64,000 bases of DNA from Polynucleobacter hallstattensis (GCF_018881835.1 NZ_JACVPO010000002.1:186001-250000); one strand, 5' to 3'; positions 9,324 through 18,932 are shown, counted from the stretch's first letter. The notes: generated by a model from the letters alone, not told the origin. Numbers and translations: made by a program.

Positions 9324-9737
9324 ATGAACAAGAAAACAGATCAAGAATATAAAAAATCACTGAGCGATATTCAATATCGAGTAACTCGAGAGGCTGCAAC
9401 AGAAAGGCCGTTTTCTGGTGAATTCTGGGATCACTGGACTGCCGGTCAATATCGCTGCATTTGCTGTGATACCCCTCTATTTCAATCTTCAACTAAGTTT
9501 GATGCTGGGTGTGGCTGGCCTAGCTACAACGCACCAGAAAATAATGAGGTCATTACAGAAATTCGGGATGTAAGCCATGGAATGATTCGCACTGAGGTGC
9601 GCTGCACTGCATGCGATGCCCATTTAGGTCACGTATTTGAAGATGGCCCGCAGCCTACTGGGCTGCGCTATTGCATCAATTCAGCATCCTTAGCATTTGA
9701 ACCTTCTAAGAATGCCGCCCCAATTAAAGCGGAATAG
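9324..9737 (+). CDS. msrB: peptide-methionine (R)-S-oxide reductase
   Basis: Reduces the R form of methionine sulfoxide in proteins. The 137-residue domain carries zinc ligands Cys45, Cys48, Cys94 and Cys97 (two CxxC pairs), catalytic Cys117 in RYCINSASL and Cys63 in GCGWPSY as likely resolving cysteine. No signal peptide, so cytoplasmic. It follows selO by 17 bases; both families are linked to redox stress, and cotranscription is likely. Confidence 0.96.
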   Translation: MNKKTDQEYKKSLSDIQYRVTREAATERPFSGEFWDHWTAGQYRCICCDTPLFQSSTKFDAGCGWPSYNAPENNEVITEIRDVSHGMIRTEVRCTACDAHLGHVFEDGPQPTGLRYCINSASLAFEPSKNAAPIKAE

Positions 9738-9764
9738 CTTATAAATAGCTGGATAATCAAGCCC

Positions 9765-10313
9765 ATGAAATTTCTATTTGACCTATTCCCGATCATCCTC
9801 TTTTTTATCGCCTTTAAATTTGGTGATATCTACACTGCAACTATCGTAGCGATGGTTGCCACTATTGGCCAGATACTCTGGGTGTATTACCGACATCGTA
9901 AGATTGATGCCATGCAGTGGGTAAGTCTTGTCATGATTCTGGTATTTGGAAGCCTCACCATTTTCTTGCACGATAAGACTTTTATTCAACTGAAACCCAC
10001 TGCACTTTACTGGCTCTTCGCAGCCGCTCTATTTATTAGCGCTCAGTTTTTTCAAAAAAACTGGATTCAAGTGTTGATGAGTAAACAAATTACTCTGAAA
10101 GAACCCAGCTCAAAATCAGTTTGGCATCAGGTGAATATGGCCTGGGCAACCTTTTTCTTTTTTATGGGCGCTCTCAATCTCTATATTGCTTTTGAGTACT
10201 CAGAAGAAACGTGGGTCAACTTTAAGCTCTTTGGCAGCACTGGATTGCTAGTTGTATTTGTGATTCTTCAAGGGGTTTGGCTCACTCGTCACATGGAGCA
10301 CCCTACAGAATGA
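9765..10313 (+). CDS. yciB: YciB/IspZ inner-membrane septation protein
   Basis: A 182-residue protein with about five membrane helices and the family start MKFLFDLFPIILFFIAFK. The C-terminal motifs WATFFFFMGALN and VWLTRHM are typical. YciB takes part in cell envelope and septum maintenance, probably with the divisome. Its stop overlaps the bolA start (ATGA at 10310-10313), so the two are translationally coupled. The yciB-bolA-parvulin order is one I recall from other betaproteobacteria. Confidence 0.93.
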   Translation: MKFLFDLFPIILFFIAFKFGDIYTATIVAMVATIGQILWVYYRHRKIDAMQWVSLVMILVFGSLTIFLHDKTFIQLKPTALYWLFAAALFISAQFFQKNWIQVLMSKQITLKEPSSKSVWHQVNMAWATFFFFMGALNLYIAFEYSEETWVNFKLFGSTGLLVVFVILQGVWLTRHMEHPTE

Positions 10314-10594
10314 ATATCAACCAAGCACGCATTGCCCTATTTGAATCTGATCTCAGGTCAGCATTTCAGGTGGGCCATTTACAAATTGAAGATGAAAGCC
10401 ATCTTCATGCAGGTCATGCGGGCGCCGCTTCTGGCGGAGGTCACTTTAAACTGACCATCGTAGCTCCAGAATTCGAGGGAATGACTAAGGTAGCCCGTCA
10501 TAGAGCTATCTACGCTGCTTTAAATAGCCACTTTCCTGATGCAATTCATGCTTTGACCATTCTGGCATATACCCCTAGTGAAAGTACCCACTAA
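10310..10594 (+). CDS. BolA family protein
   Basis: A 94-residue small protein with the BolA fold: a variable loop (HLHAGHAGAASGGG, 31-44), the KLTIVAPEF strand and a conserved His80 in the final AIHALTI segment. BolA proteins pair with monothiol glutaredoxins in iron-sulfur cluster trafficking. The start at 10310 is chosen because it overlaps the yciB stop as ATGA; an upstream in-frame ATG at 10277 would add 11 residues inside yciB. A 6-bp stem with a 3-base loop overlaps the stop but lacks a T tract. Confidence 0.9.
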   Translation: MNINQARIALFESDLRSAFQVGHLQIEDESHLHAGHAGAASGGGHFKLTIVAPEFEGMTKVARHRAIYAALNSHFPDAIHALTILAYTPSESTH

Positions 10595-10644
10595 AAGCAG
10601 ATTGCTTTAAGATTCTTATTTACCAATATTTAACTCCCTTACCT

Positions 10645-11439
10645 ATGTTTAACACACGCCAAATTTTGACCATCAGCGCTTTCAGCGCTGCACTTTTATC
10701 AACAGCCGTTTATGCCCAAAACGCAGCCATTGTGAATGGCAAGCCAATTCCGAAGGCGCAGCTAGATAGATTAATTCAAAAATCGAATCAACCGGATAAT
10801 CCCCAAGTGCGAGATCAGGGTAGAGAAATGCTAGTGACTCGTGAGCTCATTTTGCAAGAAGCCAATAACCGTGGCATCACACAAAAGGAATCCGTTCGAG
10901 ACCAATTGGAGCAGTCCAAAATGGGCGTGCTCATTGCAGCTGTGTTTGAGGACTTCGTTGAAAGAGAAGGTGTAACTGAAGCCGAGTTAAAGGCTGCTTA
11001 CGAACAAGTTAAAGGGCAATACACTGGTAAGGAATATCACGTAGAACATATTCTGGTAGAAAAAGAAGCAGATGCAAAAGCGCTTACCGCCCAAATTAAA
11101 GTTGGGGGCAATTTTGCCCAAATTGCTAAAGAAAAATCAAAAGATCCTGGCTCAGCACCGAACGGTGGAGATCTGGGCTGGGTAAGCGATAAAGCGCTTG
11201 TCCCAGAATTTTCTAAAGCGATGGTACAGCTCAAAAAAGGTCAAATTACAGACAAACCAGTTAAGACCCAGTACGGCTGGCACATCATCAAGATGGATGA
11301 TATTCGCGATGTTAAAGCCCCAAGCATGGAAGAAATCAAAGACCAGCTCAAGCAGATGATCACAGCAGATCAAAATTGGCAAAAAGCAAAGTTCTCAGAG
11401 TTGATGCAAAAGCTTCGTGCAAAAGCCAAGATCCAATAA
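10645..11439 (+). CDS. periplasmic parvulin-type peptidyl-prolyl isomerase (PpiC/SurA-like)
   Basis: A 264-residue protein with a Sec signal peptide (about 1-24, ending VYAQ), an N-terminal chaperone region and one rotamase domain (about 130-230) with EYHVEHILV, FAQIAKEKSKDPGS, GGDLGWV and TQYGWHIIK. It likely assists folding of periplasmic and outer-membrane proteins. It has one parvulin domain where SurA has two, so it resembles PrsA or the Burkholderia PpiC-like proteins. An intrinsic terminator follows at 11471-11498. Confidence 0.92.
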   Translation: MFNTRQILTISAFSAALLSTAVYAQNAAIVNGKPIPKAQLDRLIQKSNQPDNPQVRDQGREMLVTRELILQEANNRGITQKESVRDQLEQSKMGVLIAAVFEDFVEREGVTEAELKAAYEQVKGQYTGKEYHVEHILVEKEADAKALTAQIKVGGNFAQIAKEKSKDPGSAPNGGDLGWVSDKALVPEFSKAMVQLKKGQITDKPVKTQYGWHIIKMDDIRDVKAPSMEEIKDQLKQMITADQNWQKAKFSELMQKLRAKAKIQ

Positions 11440-11470
11440 GTAAATTGATTTTCTAACTTACTAACTTACG

Positions 11471-11498
11471 AACCCAGGCCAACCCCCTGGGTTTTTTC
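11471..11498 (+). terminator. intrinsic terminator after parvulin gene
   Basis: An 8-bp perfect stem, AACCCAGG (11471-11478) paired with CCTGGGTT (11486-11493), with a 7-base loop, runs into a T tract ending about 11497. It lies 31 bases past the stop of the peptidyl-prolyl isomerase and before gloA, so it closes the yciB-bolA-ppi unit. Confidence 0.85.
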
Positions 11499-11538
11499 TT
11501 GGCTAACGAGAAACTGGATTTAGCTTTATATTGATAGG

Positions 11539-11925
11539 ATGATGATTCTCCACACTATGCTCAGGGTCAGCAATATGACTCGTTCGATCGATTTCTATAC
11601 CAAAGTTTTAGGAATGAACCTGCTCCGTAGCACTGAGAGGCCAGAGCAAAAATATTCTCTCGCGTTTGTAGGTTTCGGCAAAGGGAATGTAGATGGTCAA
11701 TCTGAGATTGAGCTCACTTACAACCATGGTGTTGAGAGTTACCAGCTTGGTGACGCCTACGGCCACATTGCGATTGGCGTTGCTGATGCCTATGCTGCTT
11801 GTGAAAAAATCAAGGCTGCTGGTGGGAATGTAACGCGTGAGGCTGGTCCAGTCATGGGTGGTGATACCGTCATCGCCTTCGTCACAGACCCTGACGGCTA
11901 CAAAATTGAATTAATTCAACGCTAG
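11539..11925 (+). CDS. gloA: lactoylglutathione lyase (glyoxalase I)
   Basis: Converts the hemithioacetal of methylglyoxal and glutathione to S-lactoylglutathione. The 128-residue vicinal-oxygen-chelate protein has the metal ligands His5, Glu58, His76 and Glu124, in HTMLRV, IELTYN, YGHIA and KIELIQ, which align with the four ligands of the E. coli enzyme. It is the short bacterial form expected to use Ni. Two adjacent ATGs (11539, 11542) could start it; the second would restore the usual four residues before HTML minus one. Confidence 0.96.
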   Translation: MMILHTMLRVSNMTRSIDFYTKVLGMNLLRSTERPEQKYSLAFVGFGKGNVDGQSEIELTYNHGVESYQLGDAYGHIAIGVADAYAACEKIKAAGGNVTREAGPVMGGDTVIAFVTDPDGYKIELIQR

Positions 11926-11942
11926 TATTTCTTTTAAGCTAG

Positions 11943-13115
11943 TTGAAGCAAAGCGCCCTCCAACTCCGAGTTATTGATAGTCTTTCGCAAATTGCTGAGG
12001 ATGATTGGAACGCCCTGCTATCCCCGGAAGCAGGCCCATTTCTAAAGTATGCATTTCTCAATACATTAGAAATGAGTGGATGTGTGGGCGGTAATACTGG
12101 ATGGCAAGTTGCGCACTTACTCGTTGAGGACTCTGATTCAAGACTGCTGGGTGCCATGCCACTTTATCTGAAGCAACACTCCTATGGAGAGTTTGTTTTT
12201 GACTGGGCTTGGGCTCAAGCCTACGAGCAAAACGGCATGCCTTACTATCCCAAGGCATTGTCTGCTATCCCCTTTACTCCAGTACGCGGGCCTAGACTAC
12301 TCGTAGCGCAAACATCTGATAAGAGCGCAGTACAACAGACTTTAGTTGCTGGATTAAAGACACTGGTTGGTCAAAACGCACTCTCTTCTGCCCATGTCCT
12401 CTTTCCTGAGAGTGGTGAGTTATTAGAGCTAGAGAAGCAAGGATTTATGTTGCGTAACTCGGTACAGTTTCATTGGCAGAATACGGGTTACCAAGATTTT
12501 GAACAGTTTCTTGCAGATCTCACAATGAAACGTCGAAAAAATATTCGGCGAGAGCGTGCATCTGTAGCCATGCACAAAATAAGCTATCGACATATTCCAG
12601 GAGCGCAAGCCAGTAAAGACAATTGGGCATTCTTTTATCGCTGCTATGAAAATACGTATATCGAGCATCGCTCTTCCCCTTATTTAACGGAAGAATGTAT
12701 CCAAACTCTTGGAAGGGATATGCCTGAGAATTTTCATCTCATCATTGCTATTCAGGATGAGAGGCCAATCGCCTCATCCTTGTTGGTAGTCGATCGACTG
12801 AATTCAAAAGCATACGGACGTTATTGGGGTGCAGTTGAGCACATACCCTGCCTACATTTTGAATTGGCTTATTACCAAGCAATTGAGTTTTGCATTCAGG
12901 AAGATATCAAGATATTTGAAGGTGGCGCTCAAGGCGAACATAAGATGGCTAGAGGTTTTTTACCAACCACTCTGCAATCAGCGCATTGGATAGCAGATGC
13001 CGGCTTTTCCAATGCAGTGAAGCGATTTTTAGAGCGTGAATGCGAAGGTATGGCAGCTTATGTTGATGAGCTCGAGCAACGCATTCCTTTGAAATCGTCT
13101 AAAGTACAGCCATGA
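11943..13115 (+). CDS. GNAT/FemAB-like N-acyltransferase family protein (DUF482 type)
   Basis: A 390-residue protein of the family often named peptidogalycan biosynthesis protein. Visible pieces are an RKNIRRER basic stretch (about 197-204), PYLTEE, a YGRYWGA strand (about 296-302), HFELAYYQAIEF and EGGAQGEHKMARGF (about 327-340). The fold is two GNAT-like halves; no reaction is known to me. It begins with TTG at 11943, 17 bases after gloA, since no ATG lies closer, and its stop overlaps the next start as ATGA. Confidence 0.8.
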   Translation: MKQSALQLRVIDSLSQIAEDDWNALLSPEAGPFLKYAFLNTLEMSGCVGGNTGWQVAHLLVEDSDSRLLGAMPLYLKQHSYGEFVFDWAWAQAYEQNGMPYYPKALSAIPFTPVRGPRLLVAQTSDKSAVQQTLVAGLKTLVGQNALSSAHVLFPESGELLELEKQGFMLRNSVQFHWQNTGYQDFEQFLADLTMKRRKNIRRERASVAMHKISYRHIPGAQASKDNWAFFYRCYENTYIEHRSSPYLTEECIQTLGRDMPENFHLIIAIQDERPIASSLLVVDRLNSKAYGRYWGAVEHIPCLHFELAYYQAIEFCIQEDIKIFEGGAQGEHKMARGFLPTTLQSAHWIADAGFSNAVKRFLERECEGMAAYVDELEQRIPLKSSKVQP

Positions 13116-13360
13116 CCGAATTTAATAACAACCCACCAGAACAGGCTGGAGCCAATTCTTTAGCTGTTGGTGATGATAGCTCTGACTCTCCTTGCATTGG
13201 AGTCTGCACCACACTTTACGATGATGTCTGCCAAGGCTGTGGACGCACCCTAGGTGAAGTCAGTAATTGGGTCTTCTTTAGCCAAGAAGAAAAGGATTCT
13301 GTATGGAAACGCATTCGTGCAGAGGGCACTGCAATGCGCTTCCAACGTCAAACCAAGTAA
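13112..13360 (+). CDS. DUF1289 small cysteine-motif protein
   Basis: An 82-residue protein whose core has four cysteines spaced C28-x3-C32-x7-C40-x2-C43 (SPCIGVC and DVCQGCGRT), followed by the conserved segment WVFFSQEEKDSVWKRI. This is the DUF1289 pattern; the cysteines suggest bound zinc or an iron-sulfur cluster. The first 25 residues are low in complexity and probably disordered. It is translationally coupled to the preceding acyltransferase-like gene. Function unknown. Confidence 0.88.
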   Translation: MTEFNNNPPEQAGANSLAVGDDSSDSPCIGVCTTLYDDVCQGCGRTLGEVSNWVFFSQEEKDSVWKRIRAEGTAMRFQRQTK

Positions 13361-13364
13361 GTAT

Positions 13365-14972
13365 TTAACCAGCCAAAGCTTGGCTGCGTAAGTATTCTTC
13401 GTAGGTTCCTGAGTAGTCAGCAATCGTTCCATCCATCTTCACTTCTAGGATGCGATTAGCTAACGCCGAGACAAACTCACGATCATGAGATACGAAAATT
13501 AAAGTGCCTTCGTATTTCTCAAGAGCAATTTGCAAACTCTCGATCGATTCCATATCCATGTGGTTCGTTGGCTCATCCATTGCAAGCACGTTGTGCTTTT
13601 GTAGCATCAACTTACCCCAAATCATGCGACCCTTTTCGCCGCCAGACAGTACTTTGACAGACTTACCGATATCATCACCAGAAAATAGGAGGCGACCTAG
13701 GGTGCCACGAATGACCTGATCATCGTCACCAGTATTACGCCATTCATTCATCCAATCCATGAGCAATTCGTCTTTTGCGAACATCTCGGTATTGTCCTGG
13801 GGCATGACACCAACGTTAGCATTCTCCGCCCACTTCACATCACCGCTATCTGCTGAAATCCCACTAAAGCGTTTGCTGAGAATAGTCTTCAGCAGCGTTG
13901 TCTTGCCAGCGCCATTCTGACCAATGATGGCAATTTTTTCACCAGCGCGGATGCCGATCTTGAAGTTCTTAAAAATAGGACGGTCATATGCTTTGGAGAT
14001 CGCATTACACTCAACCGCCATATTGTGCAACTTCTTCTCAGAATCAAAACGAATAAATGGGTTCTGACGCGAAGAAGGTTTTATTTCAACAATCTCAATT
14101 TTCTCTAATTGCTTTTGACGTGAAGTGGCCTGACGCGCCTTCGATGCATTTGCAGAGAATCGGGCTACGAAAGCTGCTAATTCAGCAATCTTTTCCTTAG
14201 CCTTATCGTTGGAGCTCAGCTGTTGTGCATGAGCCTGAACAGAGGCCAACATGTAGGAGTCATAGTTACCTGGATAAACTTTCAGAGTGCCGAAGTCCAT
14301 ATCCGCCATATGCGTGCACACCTCATTGAGGAAGTGGCGATCATGGGAAATGATGACAATTGTGCTCTTAATTTGGTTCAGAATATCTTCAAGCCAATGA
14401 ATGGAGTGAATATCCAAGTTATTGGTTGGCTCATCCAGTAGCAATACATCTGGATCAGAGAACAAGGCTTGCGCCAACAATACACGCAATTTCCAACCTG
14501 GAGCCACGGCACTCATCGGTCCATTGTGTTGCTCAATCGGAATACCAATTCCCAATAACAACTCCCCTGCTTTAGCTTCTGCCGTGTAACCACCATACTC
14601 TGCATAACTGCCCTCGAGTTCAGCAGCCTTCATGTAATCTTCGTCAGTGGCATCGGGGTTTGCATAGATCGCATCACGCTCTGCAGCTGCTTTCCACATT
14701 TCCTCATGGCCCATCATCACCACGTCGAGTACGCGCTGATCTTCGTAAGCGAATTGGTCTTGGCGCAATTTACCCAAGCGAATGCCAGGATCGAGACTCA
14801 CATTTCCGCTGGTTGGCTCTAGCTCGCCACCCAAAATTTTCATGAAAGTGGATTTACCGCAACCGTTGGCGCCAATGAGGCCATAGCGATTACCGCCACC
14901 AAACTTAACGGAAATGTTTTCAAACAGGGGTTTTGCCCCAAACTGCATAGTGATATTAGATGCGGACAGCAC
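13365..14972 (-). CDS. ybiT: ABC-F family ATPase, YbiT type
   Basis: A soluble tandem ATPase with two nucleotide-binding domains, no membrane part; ABC-F proteins act on the ribosome. First domain: GANGCGKS Walker A, a degenerate signature in VAPGWKLR and [11 protein letters not shown]. Second: [17 protein letters not shown] and MDEPTNHMD. The degenerate first signature and the [10 protein letters not shown] linker match YbiT rather than EttA or Uup. The frame is open to 15032, but GTG at 14972 gives the family N-terminus (M)[11 protein letters not shown] and is preferred. It converges on the DUF1289 gene with a 4-base gap. Confidence 0.92.
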   Translation of the reverse strand: MLSASNITMQFGAKPLFENISVKFGGGNRYGLIGANGCGKSTFMKILGGELEPTSGNVSLDPGIRLGKLRQDQFAYEDQRVLDVVMMGHEEMWKAAAERDAIYANPDATDEDYMKAAELEGSYAEYGGYTAEAKAGELLLGIGIPIEQHNGPMSAVAPGWKLRVLLAQALFSDPDVLLLDEPTNNLDIHSIHWLEDILNQIKSTIVIISHDRHFLNEVCTHMADMDFGTLKVYPGNYDSYMLASVQAHAQQLSSNDKAKEKIAELAAFVARFSANASKARQATSRQKQLEKIEIVEIKPSSRQNPFIRFDSEKKLHNMAVECNAISKAYDRPIFKNFKIGIRAGEKIAIIGQNGAGKTTLLKTILSKRFSGISADSGDVKWAENANVGVMPQDNTEMFAKDELLMDWMNEWRNTGDDDQVIRGTLGRLLFSGDDIGKSVKVLSGGEKGRMIWGKLMLQKHNVLAMDEPTNHMDMESIESLQIALEKYEGTLIFVSHDREFVSALANRILEVKMDGTIADYSGTYEEYLRSQALAG

Positions 14973-15073
14973 GGATGTATTCTTACTTTCTGATAGGTCA
15001 ATTCGAGGATGCGGATGTAGCCAATGCATCAAAGAGCATTATTTTAACGGCTTGCGGCTAAAAAAGCCGTAAA

Positions 15074-15784
15074 TTAGACTTTCAGCTTAAATGGCGTGAA
15101 ATCAGTATGAATATCGTAGTGATCCTGATTTTCCTTACGCTTGAGAAAACCAATCACCCAATAGGTTAAAGGGGTTGCTAGAACCTCCCAGGCAGTCTTT
15201 AGGACGTATTGAGATGCAGCGACAGCCAAGACCTCATTTATAGGCCACAGCCCGTAAAAAGCCAGCATATAGAACAGTGAAGAGTCGACCAACTCTCCGC
15301 AAGCGGTAGAGCCAATAGTGCGCATCCACAGATGGCGCCCTTGGGTCAGGATCTTCATTTTTGCCAGGGTGTAGCTATTGACGAAACTACCGCAGCAAAA
15401 AGCAATCATGGAGGCAAGTGCTACCCGCCAAGAATTGCCAAATACCGTCTCCATACCCTGCTGGTAGTTAGCCATGTACGAGCCTGGGGCGACAGGCAAA
15501 GCAATCACTAGTTGGGCCATGATCGCTGCAAAGGCAAGTGCTGCAAACCCTGCCCAAACTGCACGGCGATCGTAAGCGTAGCCATAAACCTCAGTCAATA
15601 TATCGCCAAAGAAATAGGCGATTGGGAAAAAGAGGATTCCAGCTCCGAAGGTGACGTTACCAAAATAAGGTAAATCTAACGTTGCGGCCTTGCCGGCACC
15701 AATAAAATTGGAGCATAACAAGACCACCACAAAGGCAGCCAATATCAGGTCGTAGTAGCGATGGTGACGTCTAGGTGCGTCCAT
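15074..15784 (-). CDS. queuosine precursor transporter (YhhQ/VUT family)
   Basis: An inner-membrane protein with about six helices that imports queuosine precursors (preQ0/preQ1 or queuine) for tRNA modification. Typical pieces are CSNFIGAGK, FPIAYFFGDILTEVYGY, the GSFVNSYTLAKMK segment and GELVDSSLFYMLAF. From the ATG at 15784 it is 236 residues (start MDAPRRHHR); an ATG at 15826 would add 14 residues. It stands alone, divergent from gcdH. Confidence 0.9.
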   Translation of the reverse strand: MDAPRRHHRYYDLILAAFVVVLLCSNFIGAGKAATLDLPYFGNVTFGAGILFFPIAYFFGDILTEVYGYAYDRRAVWAGFAALAFAAIMAQLVIALPVAPGSYMANYQQGMETVFGNSWRVALASMIAFCCGSFVNSYTLAKMKILTQGRHLWMRTIGSTACGELVDSSLFYMLAFYGLWPINEVLAVAASQYVLKTAWEVLATPLTYWVIGFLKRKENQDHYDIHTDFTPFKLKV

Positions 15785-15881
15785 ATGTCTAGAAAAATGG
15801 ATAATAGGACAAAAGAATATCCGCATTCTTAAAAATTGACAGAACGCTGATTAAACCACCCCTATAGGATCATTAAGAACC

Positions 15882-17060
15882 ATGAGTAAAGCTAGTTTTA
15901 ATTGGGCCGACCCCCTTCTCCTTGATACGCAACTGACAGAAGATGAGCGCATGGTACGTGATGCTGCTGCTGAGTATGCACAAGGTCGTTTAATGCCGCG
16001 TATTCATGATGCCTATCGCAATGAAACTACTGATCCCGCCATCTTTCGCGAAATGGGTGAATTAGGACTACTGGGCATCACCATTCCCGAACAGTACGGT
16101 GGTGCAAATCTGAATTACGTTTCCTATGGATTGATTGCCCGTGAAATTGAGCGCGTCGATTCAGGCTACCGTTCTATGATGAGCGTGCAGTCTTCTCTAG
16201 TCATGGTGCCGATTAATGAATTTGGTAGCGAAGCACAAAAACAAAAATATTTACCCAAGTTAGCCACTGGCGAATGGATTGGTTGCTTTGGCTTGACTGA
16301 GCCTAACTATGGCTCTGATGCGGGCGGCATGATCACCAGGGCCAAAAAAGTTCCCGGCGGTTTCTCTTTAACTGGCTCTAAGATGTGGATATCCAATTCC
16401 CCCATCGCGGATGTATTTGTTGTCTGGGCTAAAAATGATGAGGGCTTGATTAGAGGCTTCATTCTAGAAAAAGGCATGAAGGGTTTATCAGCACCTAAGA
16501 TCAGCGGCAAGATGGGTCTACGCGCCTCCATTACCGGTGAAATCGTGATGGATGAGGTCTTTGTTCCAGCCGAAAATGAATTCCCAGAAATTACCGGCCT
16601 TAAGGGTCCATTTACCTGCTTGAACTCAGCCAGGTATGGCATTGCCTGGGGCACGCTTGGGGCTGCTGAGTGGTGCTGGTACGCAGCGCGTCAATACACT
16701 ATGGATCGCAAGCAATTTGATCGCCCTCTTGCAGCAAATCAGCTGGTGCAAAAGAAGCTGGCCGATATGCAAACTGAAATTACCTTGGCACTACAAGGTT
16801 GCTTGCGCTTAGGCCGCATGAAAGATGAAGGCATTGCCGCACCAGAAATCACCTCCATCATGAAGCGTAATTCCTGCGGTAAATCTTTAGATGTTGCTCG
16901 TTTAGCCAGAGATATGCACGGTGGTAACGGCATCTCTGATGAGTATGGCGTAGTGCGCCATATGCTCAATCTAGAGGTGGTCAATACTTACGAAGGTACG
17001 CATGATATTCACGCCCTCATCTTGGGCCGTGCACAAACTGGAATTCAGGCTTTTAGTTAA
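15882..17060 (+). CDS. gcdH: glutaryl-CoA dehydrogenase (acyl-CoA dehydrogenase family)
   Basis: FAD enzyme that oxidises and decarboxylates glutaryl-CoA to crotonyl-CoA in lysine and tryptophan catabolism. The 392-residue protein has the FAD-binding [12 protein letters not shown] loop, a KMWISNSP segment and Glu371 as catalytic base in [17 protein letters not shown], which is the GcdH-specific form of this motif. [15 protein letters not shown] near residue 94 also fits GcdH. Electrons would pass to ETF. Its stop overlaps that of convergent mnmH by four bases. Confidence 0.95.
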   Translation: MSKASFNWADPLLLDTQLTEDERMVRDAAAEYAQGRLMPRIHDAYRNETTDPAIFREMGELGLLGITIPEQYGGANLNYVSYGLIAREIERVDSGYRSMMSVQSSLVMVPINEFGSEAQKQKYLPKLATGEWIGCFGLTEPNYGSDAGGMITRAKKVPGGFSLTGSKMWISNSPIADVFVVWAKNDEGLIRGFILEKGMKGLSAPKISGKMGLRASITGEIVMDEVFVPAENEFPEITGLKGPFTCLNSARYGIAWGTLGAAEWCWYAARQYTMDRKQFDRPLAANQLVQKKLADMQTEITLALQGCLRLGRMKDEGIAAPEITSIMKRNSCGKSLDVARLARDMHGGNGISDEYGVVRHMLNLEVVNTYEGTHDIHALILGRAQTGIQAFS

Positions 17061-18130
17061 AACCCAAGTTTGGTGATGAGGTCTTTTGCTGTTTTTGCAA
17101 AGGCTTCATCACTGTCATTCTCAAGTACTACAAAATGATCTTCGCGATAGCTCGGGAAATTTCGAATAATTGAGGATTGGTAGGATGGGTCGTAATGCAT
17201 CACTAATAATTCCTCGACCAAGCTCTCAAAATCTCTCGCATCGATTGCCTCATGCCATTTGGTGATTTGCTCCTTGCCATACCGAGATGTCAGCAAGCTC
17301 AACTTTTCTTTAAAGCTCTCGGGATTAGATAAAAAATGCTCATACTCTCGTAGTAACCAAGATACCCGCGTATGAGTGCTCGAGCGAAGCTCAATACATT
17401 GCCCGTCTCGAATGCGCTCCATCAAGGGATCGGGAATATGTAATCCGCCTACCTTTTTGCTTTCTGACTCAACAAATACTATCTGGGAGGGATCTAAAGA
17501 ATTCAATGCATTCCATAGATTCGTCTCAAAGCCTTTTTGTGAAGGCTGCTCAACATTGGGCTCATTACCCAGCACCGATCCACGGTGAATAGCCAAACCT
17601 TCTAGATCTAATATCTGTTGCCCAAGTAAACCAATTTCTTGAAGAATGCGCGTCTTACCGCTTCCGGTCATGCCAGCAATCACCTGAAAAGAAAAATCTT
17701 TAGCAGCTTGGTCGAGATCATTAATCACAACACGTCGGAAGCCTTGATAACCACTTTGCAATTGCAGGGCTTTCCAACCAATGCGATTGAGAATATGAGT
17801 AAAGGCCCCACTTCTCTCTCCACCACGCCAACAGTAAATTAAAGGGCGCCACTCTCGCGGAAAATCAATCAGGGAGCTTTCTAAATGATTGGCAATATTG
17901 CGAGATACATAAGCAGCGCCGAGTTTCTTAGCAACAAATGGCGAGGCTTGCTTGTACAGCGTTCCAATCTCAATACGCTCTTCATTACTCAGGACCGGAA
18001 GATTGATTGCGCCAGGAATATGGTCTAAGGCAAACTCCGCTGGCGTCCTTACGTCAATAATGGCATCAAACTCAGGTAAAGAGGATGCCAGCTTTTCAAT
18101 ACTGAGAATATGCGAGTTACTAGGTTGCAA
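17057..18130 (-). CDS. mnmH: tRNA 2-selenouridine/geranyl-2-thiouridine synthase
   Basis: A 357-residue enzyme (also SelU, YbbB) that modifies the wobble 2-thiouridine of tRNA via a geranylated intermediate to 2-selenouridine. An N-terminal rhodanese domain has the active Cys100 in [10 protein letters not shown]; a P-loop domain follows with GMTGSGKT (153-160). Selenation also needs selenophosphate synthetase, which is not in this window, so whether it selenates or only geranylates is open. It is the last gene of the long minus-strand sulfur run, ten bases after the thioesterase gene. Confidence 0.94.
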   Translation of the reverse strand: MQPSNSHILSIEKLASSLPEFDAIIDVRTPAEFALDHIPGAINLPVLSNEERIEIGTLYKQASPFVAKKLGAAYVSRNIANHLESSLIDFPREWRPLIYCWRGGERSGAFTHILNRIGWKALQLQSGYQGFRRVVINDLDQAAKDFSFQVIAGMTGSGKTRILQEIGLLGQQILDLEGLAIHRGSVLGNEPNVEQPSQKGFETNLWNALNSLDPSQIVFVESESKKVGGLHIPDPLMERIRDGQCIELRSSTHTRVSWLLREYEHFLSNPESFKEKLSLLTSRYGKEQITKWHEAIDARDFESLVEELLVMHYDPSYQSSIIRNFPSYREDHFVVLENDSDEAFAKTAKDLITKLGF

Positions 18131-18139
18131 AAAGATATC

Positions 18140-18559
18140 CTATTGCAGCTTAGAGATCACATGATCTGGCCAAGGTGAGGATTTACCCGTCTTCAGATCG
18201 ACCCACACCATAGTGGCGCCACCAACAGCAGCCATCGTTTCTGGCTCTGTAGTTAAAGCCATCGTAGTGTAAACATCCAAACTGGAGCGCCCAATATTGC
18301 CAATATAGGTTTTTAAAATGAGTTCACCTGGATATGTGAGTTGTTGATGGAAGTTACAAAATCCATTAATCATCAACATAGATTCATCACCAGGAGCAAC
18401 GCTATATCCGAGAGAAGTTATCCACTCTACCCTAGCCTGCTCCATGTAGCGAAAGTACACCGTGTTATTAACATGTCCAAATGCATCCATGTCACCCCAA
18501 CGAATCGGCATACACATCTCATGCACAAACTTTTTCTCTTCTGGGATCTCAATACGCAT
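18140..18559 (-). CDS. YbgC/4-hydroxybenzoyl-CoA-type acyl-CoA thioesterase
   Basis: A 139-residue hotdog-fold protein with the 4HBT active-site region MPIRWGDMDAFGHVNNTVYFRYMEQARVEW-type (pieces: WGDMDAFGHVNN, MEQARVEW), in which the Asp of GDMDAFGH is the catalytic acid. It should hydrolyse short or aromatic acyl-CoA. Substrate unknown. It sits between the DUF442 protein and mnmH with gaps of 28 and 9 bases, so probably cotranscribed. Confidence 0.88.
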   Translation of the reverse strand: MRIEIPEEKKFVHEMCMPIRWGDMDAFGHVNNTVYFRYMEQARVEWITSLGYSVAPGDESMLMINGFCNFHQQLTYPGELILKTYIGNIGRSSLDVYTTMALTTEPETMAAVGGATMVWVDLKTGKSSPWPDHVISKLQ

Positions 18560-18587
18560 GAATAATGGCTAAATAATCGATAAAGCT

Positions 18588-18932
18588 TCAGCGAACCTGT
18601 AATGCCATGTGATACAAATTGGTAGAGCGAGCACCAGAACGACAAAAGGCCAAAATTGGGCCCGGCATGGTCTTTAGTAAGCGCGCCATCTCCACTACTT
18701 GATCTGGCGTAAATGCGCCGGGAATTACAGGCAAAAAGGCGTAGTTCAAACCTAAAGCTTCGGCTTGAGCCTGAATTTGCGCATTCGTAGGTTGGTCAGG
18801 ACCACCTTCAAAATCTGGACGATTATTGATTACGCTTTTGTAACCTTGTTTAACAATCTCAGCTAAATGGCCTGGGTCAATTTGACCTAGGGTACCGAAT
18901 TGGTCAGTATGGCAAGCAATGGGAAGGCTCAT
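18588..18932 (-). CDS. DUF442 / TIGR01244 family protein with rhodanese-type CX4R loop
   Basis: A 114-residue protein of the family annotated as beta-lactamase hydrolase-like or TIGR01244 sulfur-transferase/phosphatase. It has YKSVINNRPDFE near 31-42 and the active loop FCRSGARS, with Cys97 and Arg102. The C-x4-R spacing is that of rhodanese loops, not the C-x5-R of tyrosine phosphatases. In BigR-type operons this domain is fused to a persulfide dioxygenase-like domain (Blh); here it is separate. It follows two YeeE/YedE genes, as in those operons, so sulfane-sulfur transfer is the better guess. Confidence 0.85.
   Translation of the reverse strand: MSLPIACHTDQFGTLGQIDPGHLAEIVKQGYKSVINNRPDFEGGPDQPTNAQIQAQAEALGLNYAFLPVIPGAFTPDQVVEMARLLKTMPGPILAFCRSGARSTNLYHMALQVR

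Noticed and set aside
10594-10608. Hairpin AAAGCA-GAT-TGCTTT at the bolA stop
   Set aside because: Short stem without a clear T run; the real terminator of this unit is at 11471.
13371-13385. Stem AGCCAA-AGC-TTGGCT near the convergent ends of the DUF1289 and ABC-F genes
   Set aside because: It lies within the ABC-F coding end and has no T tract on either strand, so it is not called a terminator.
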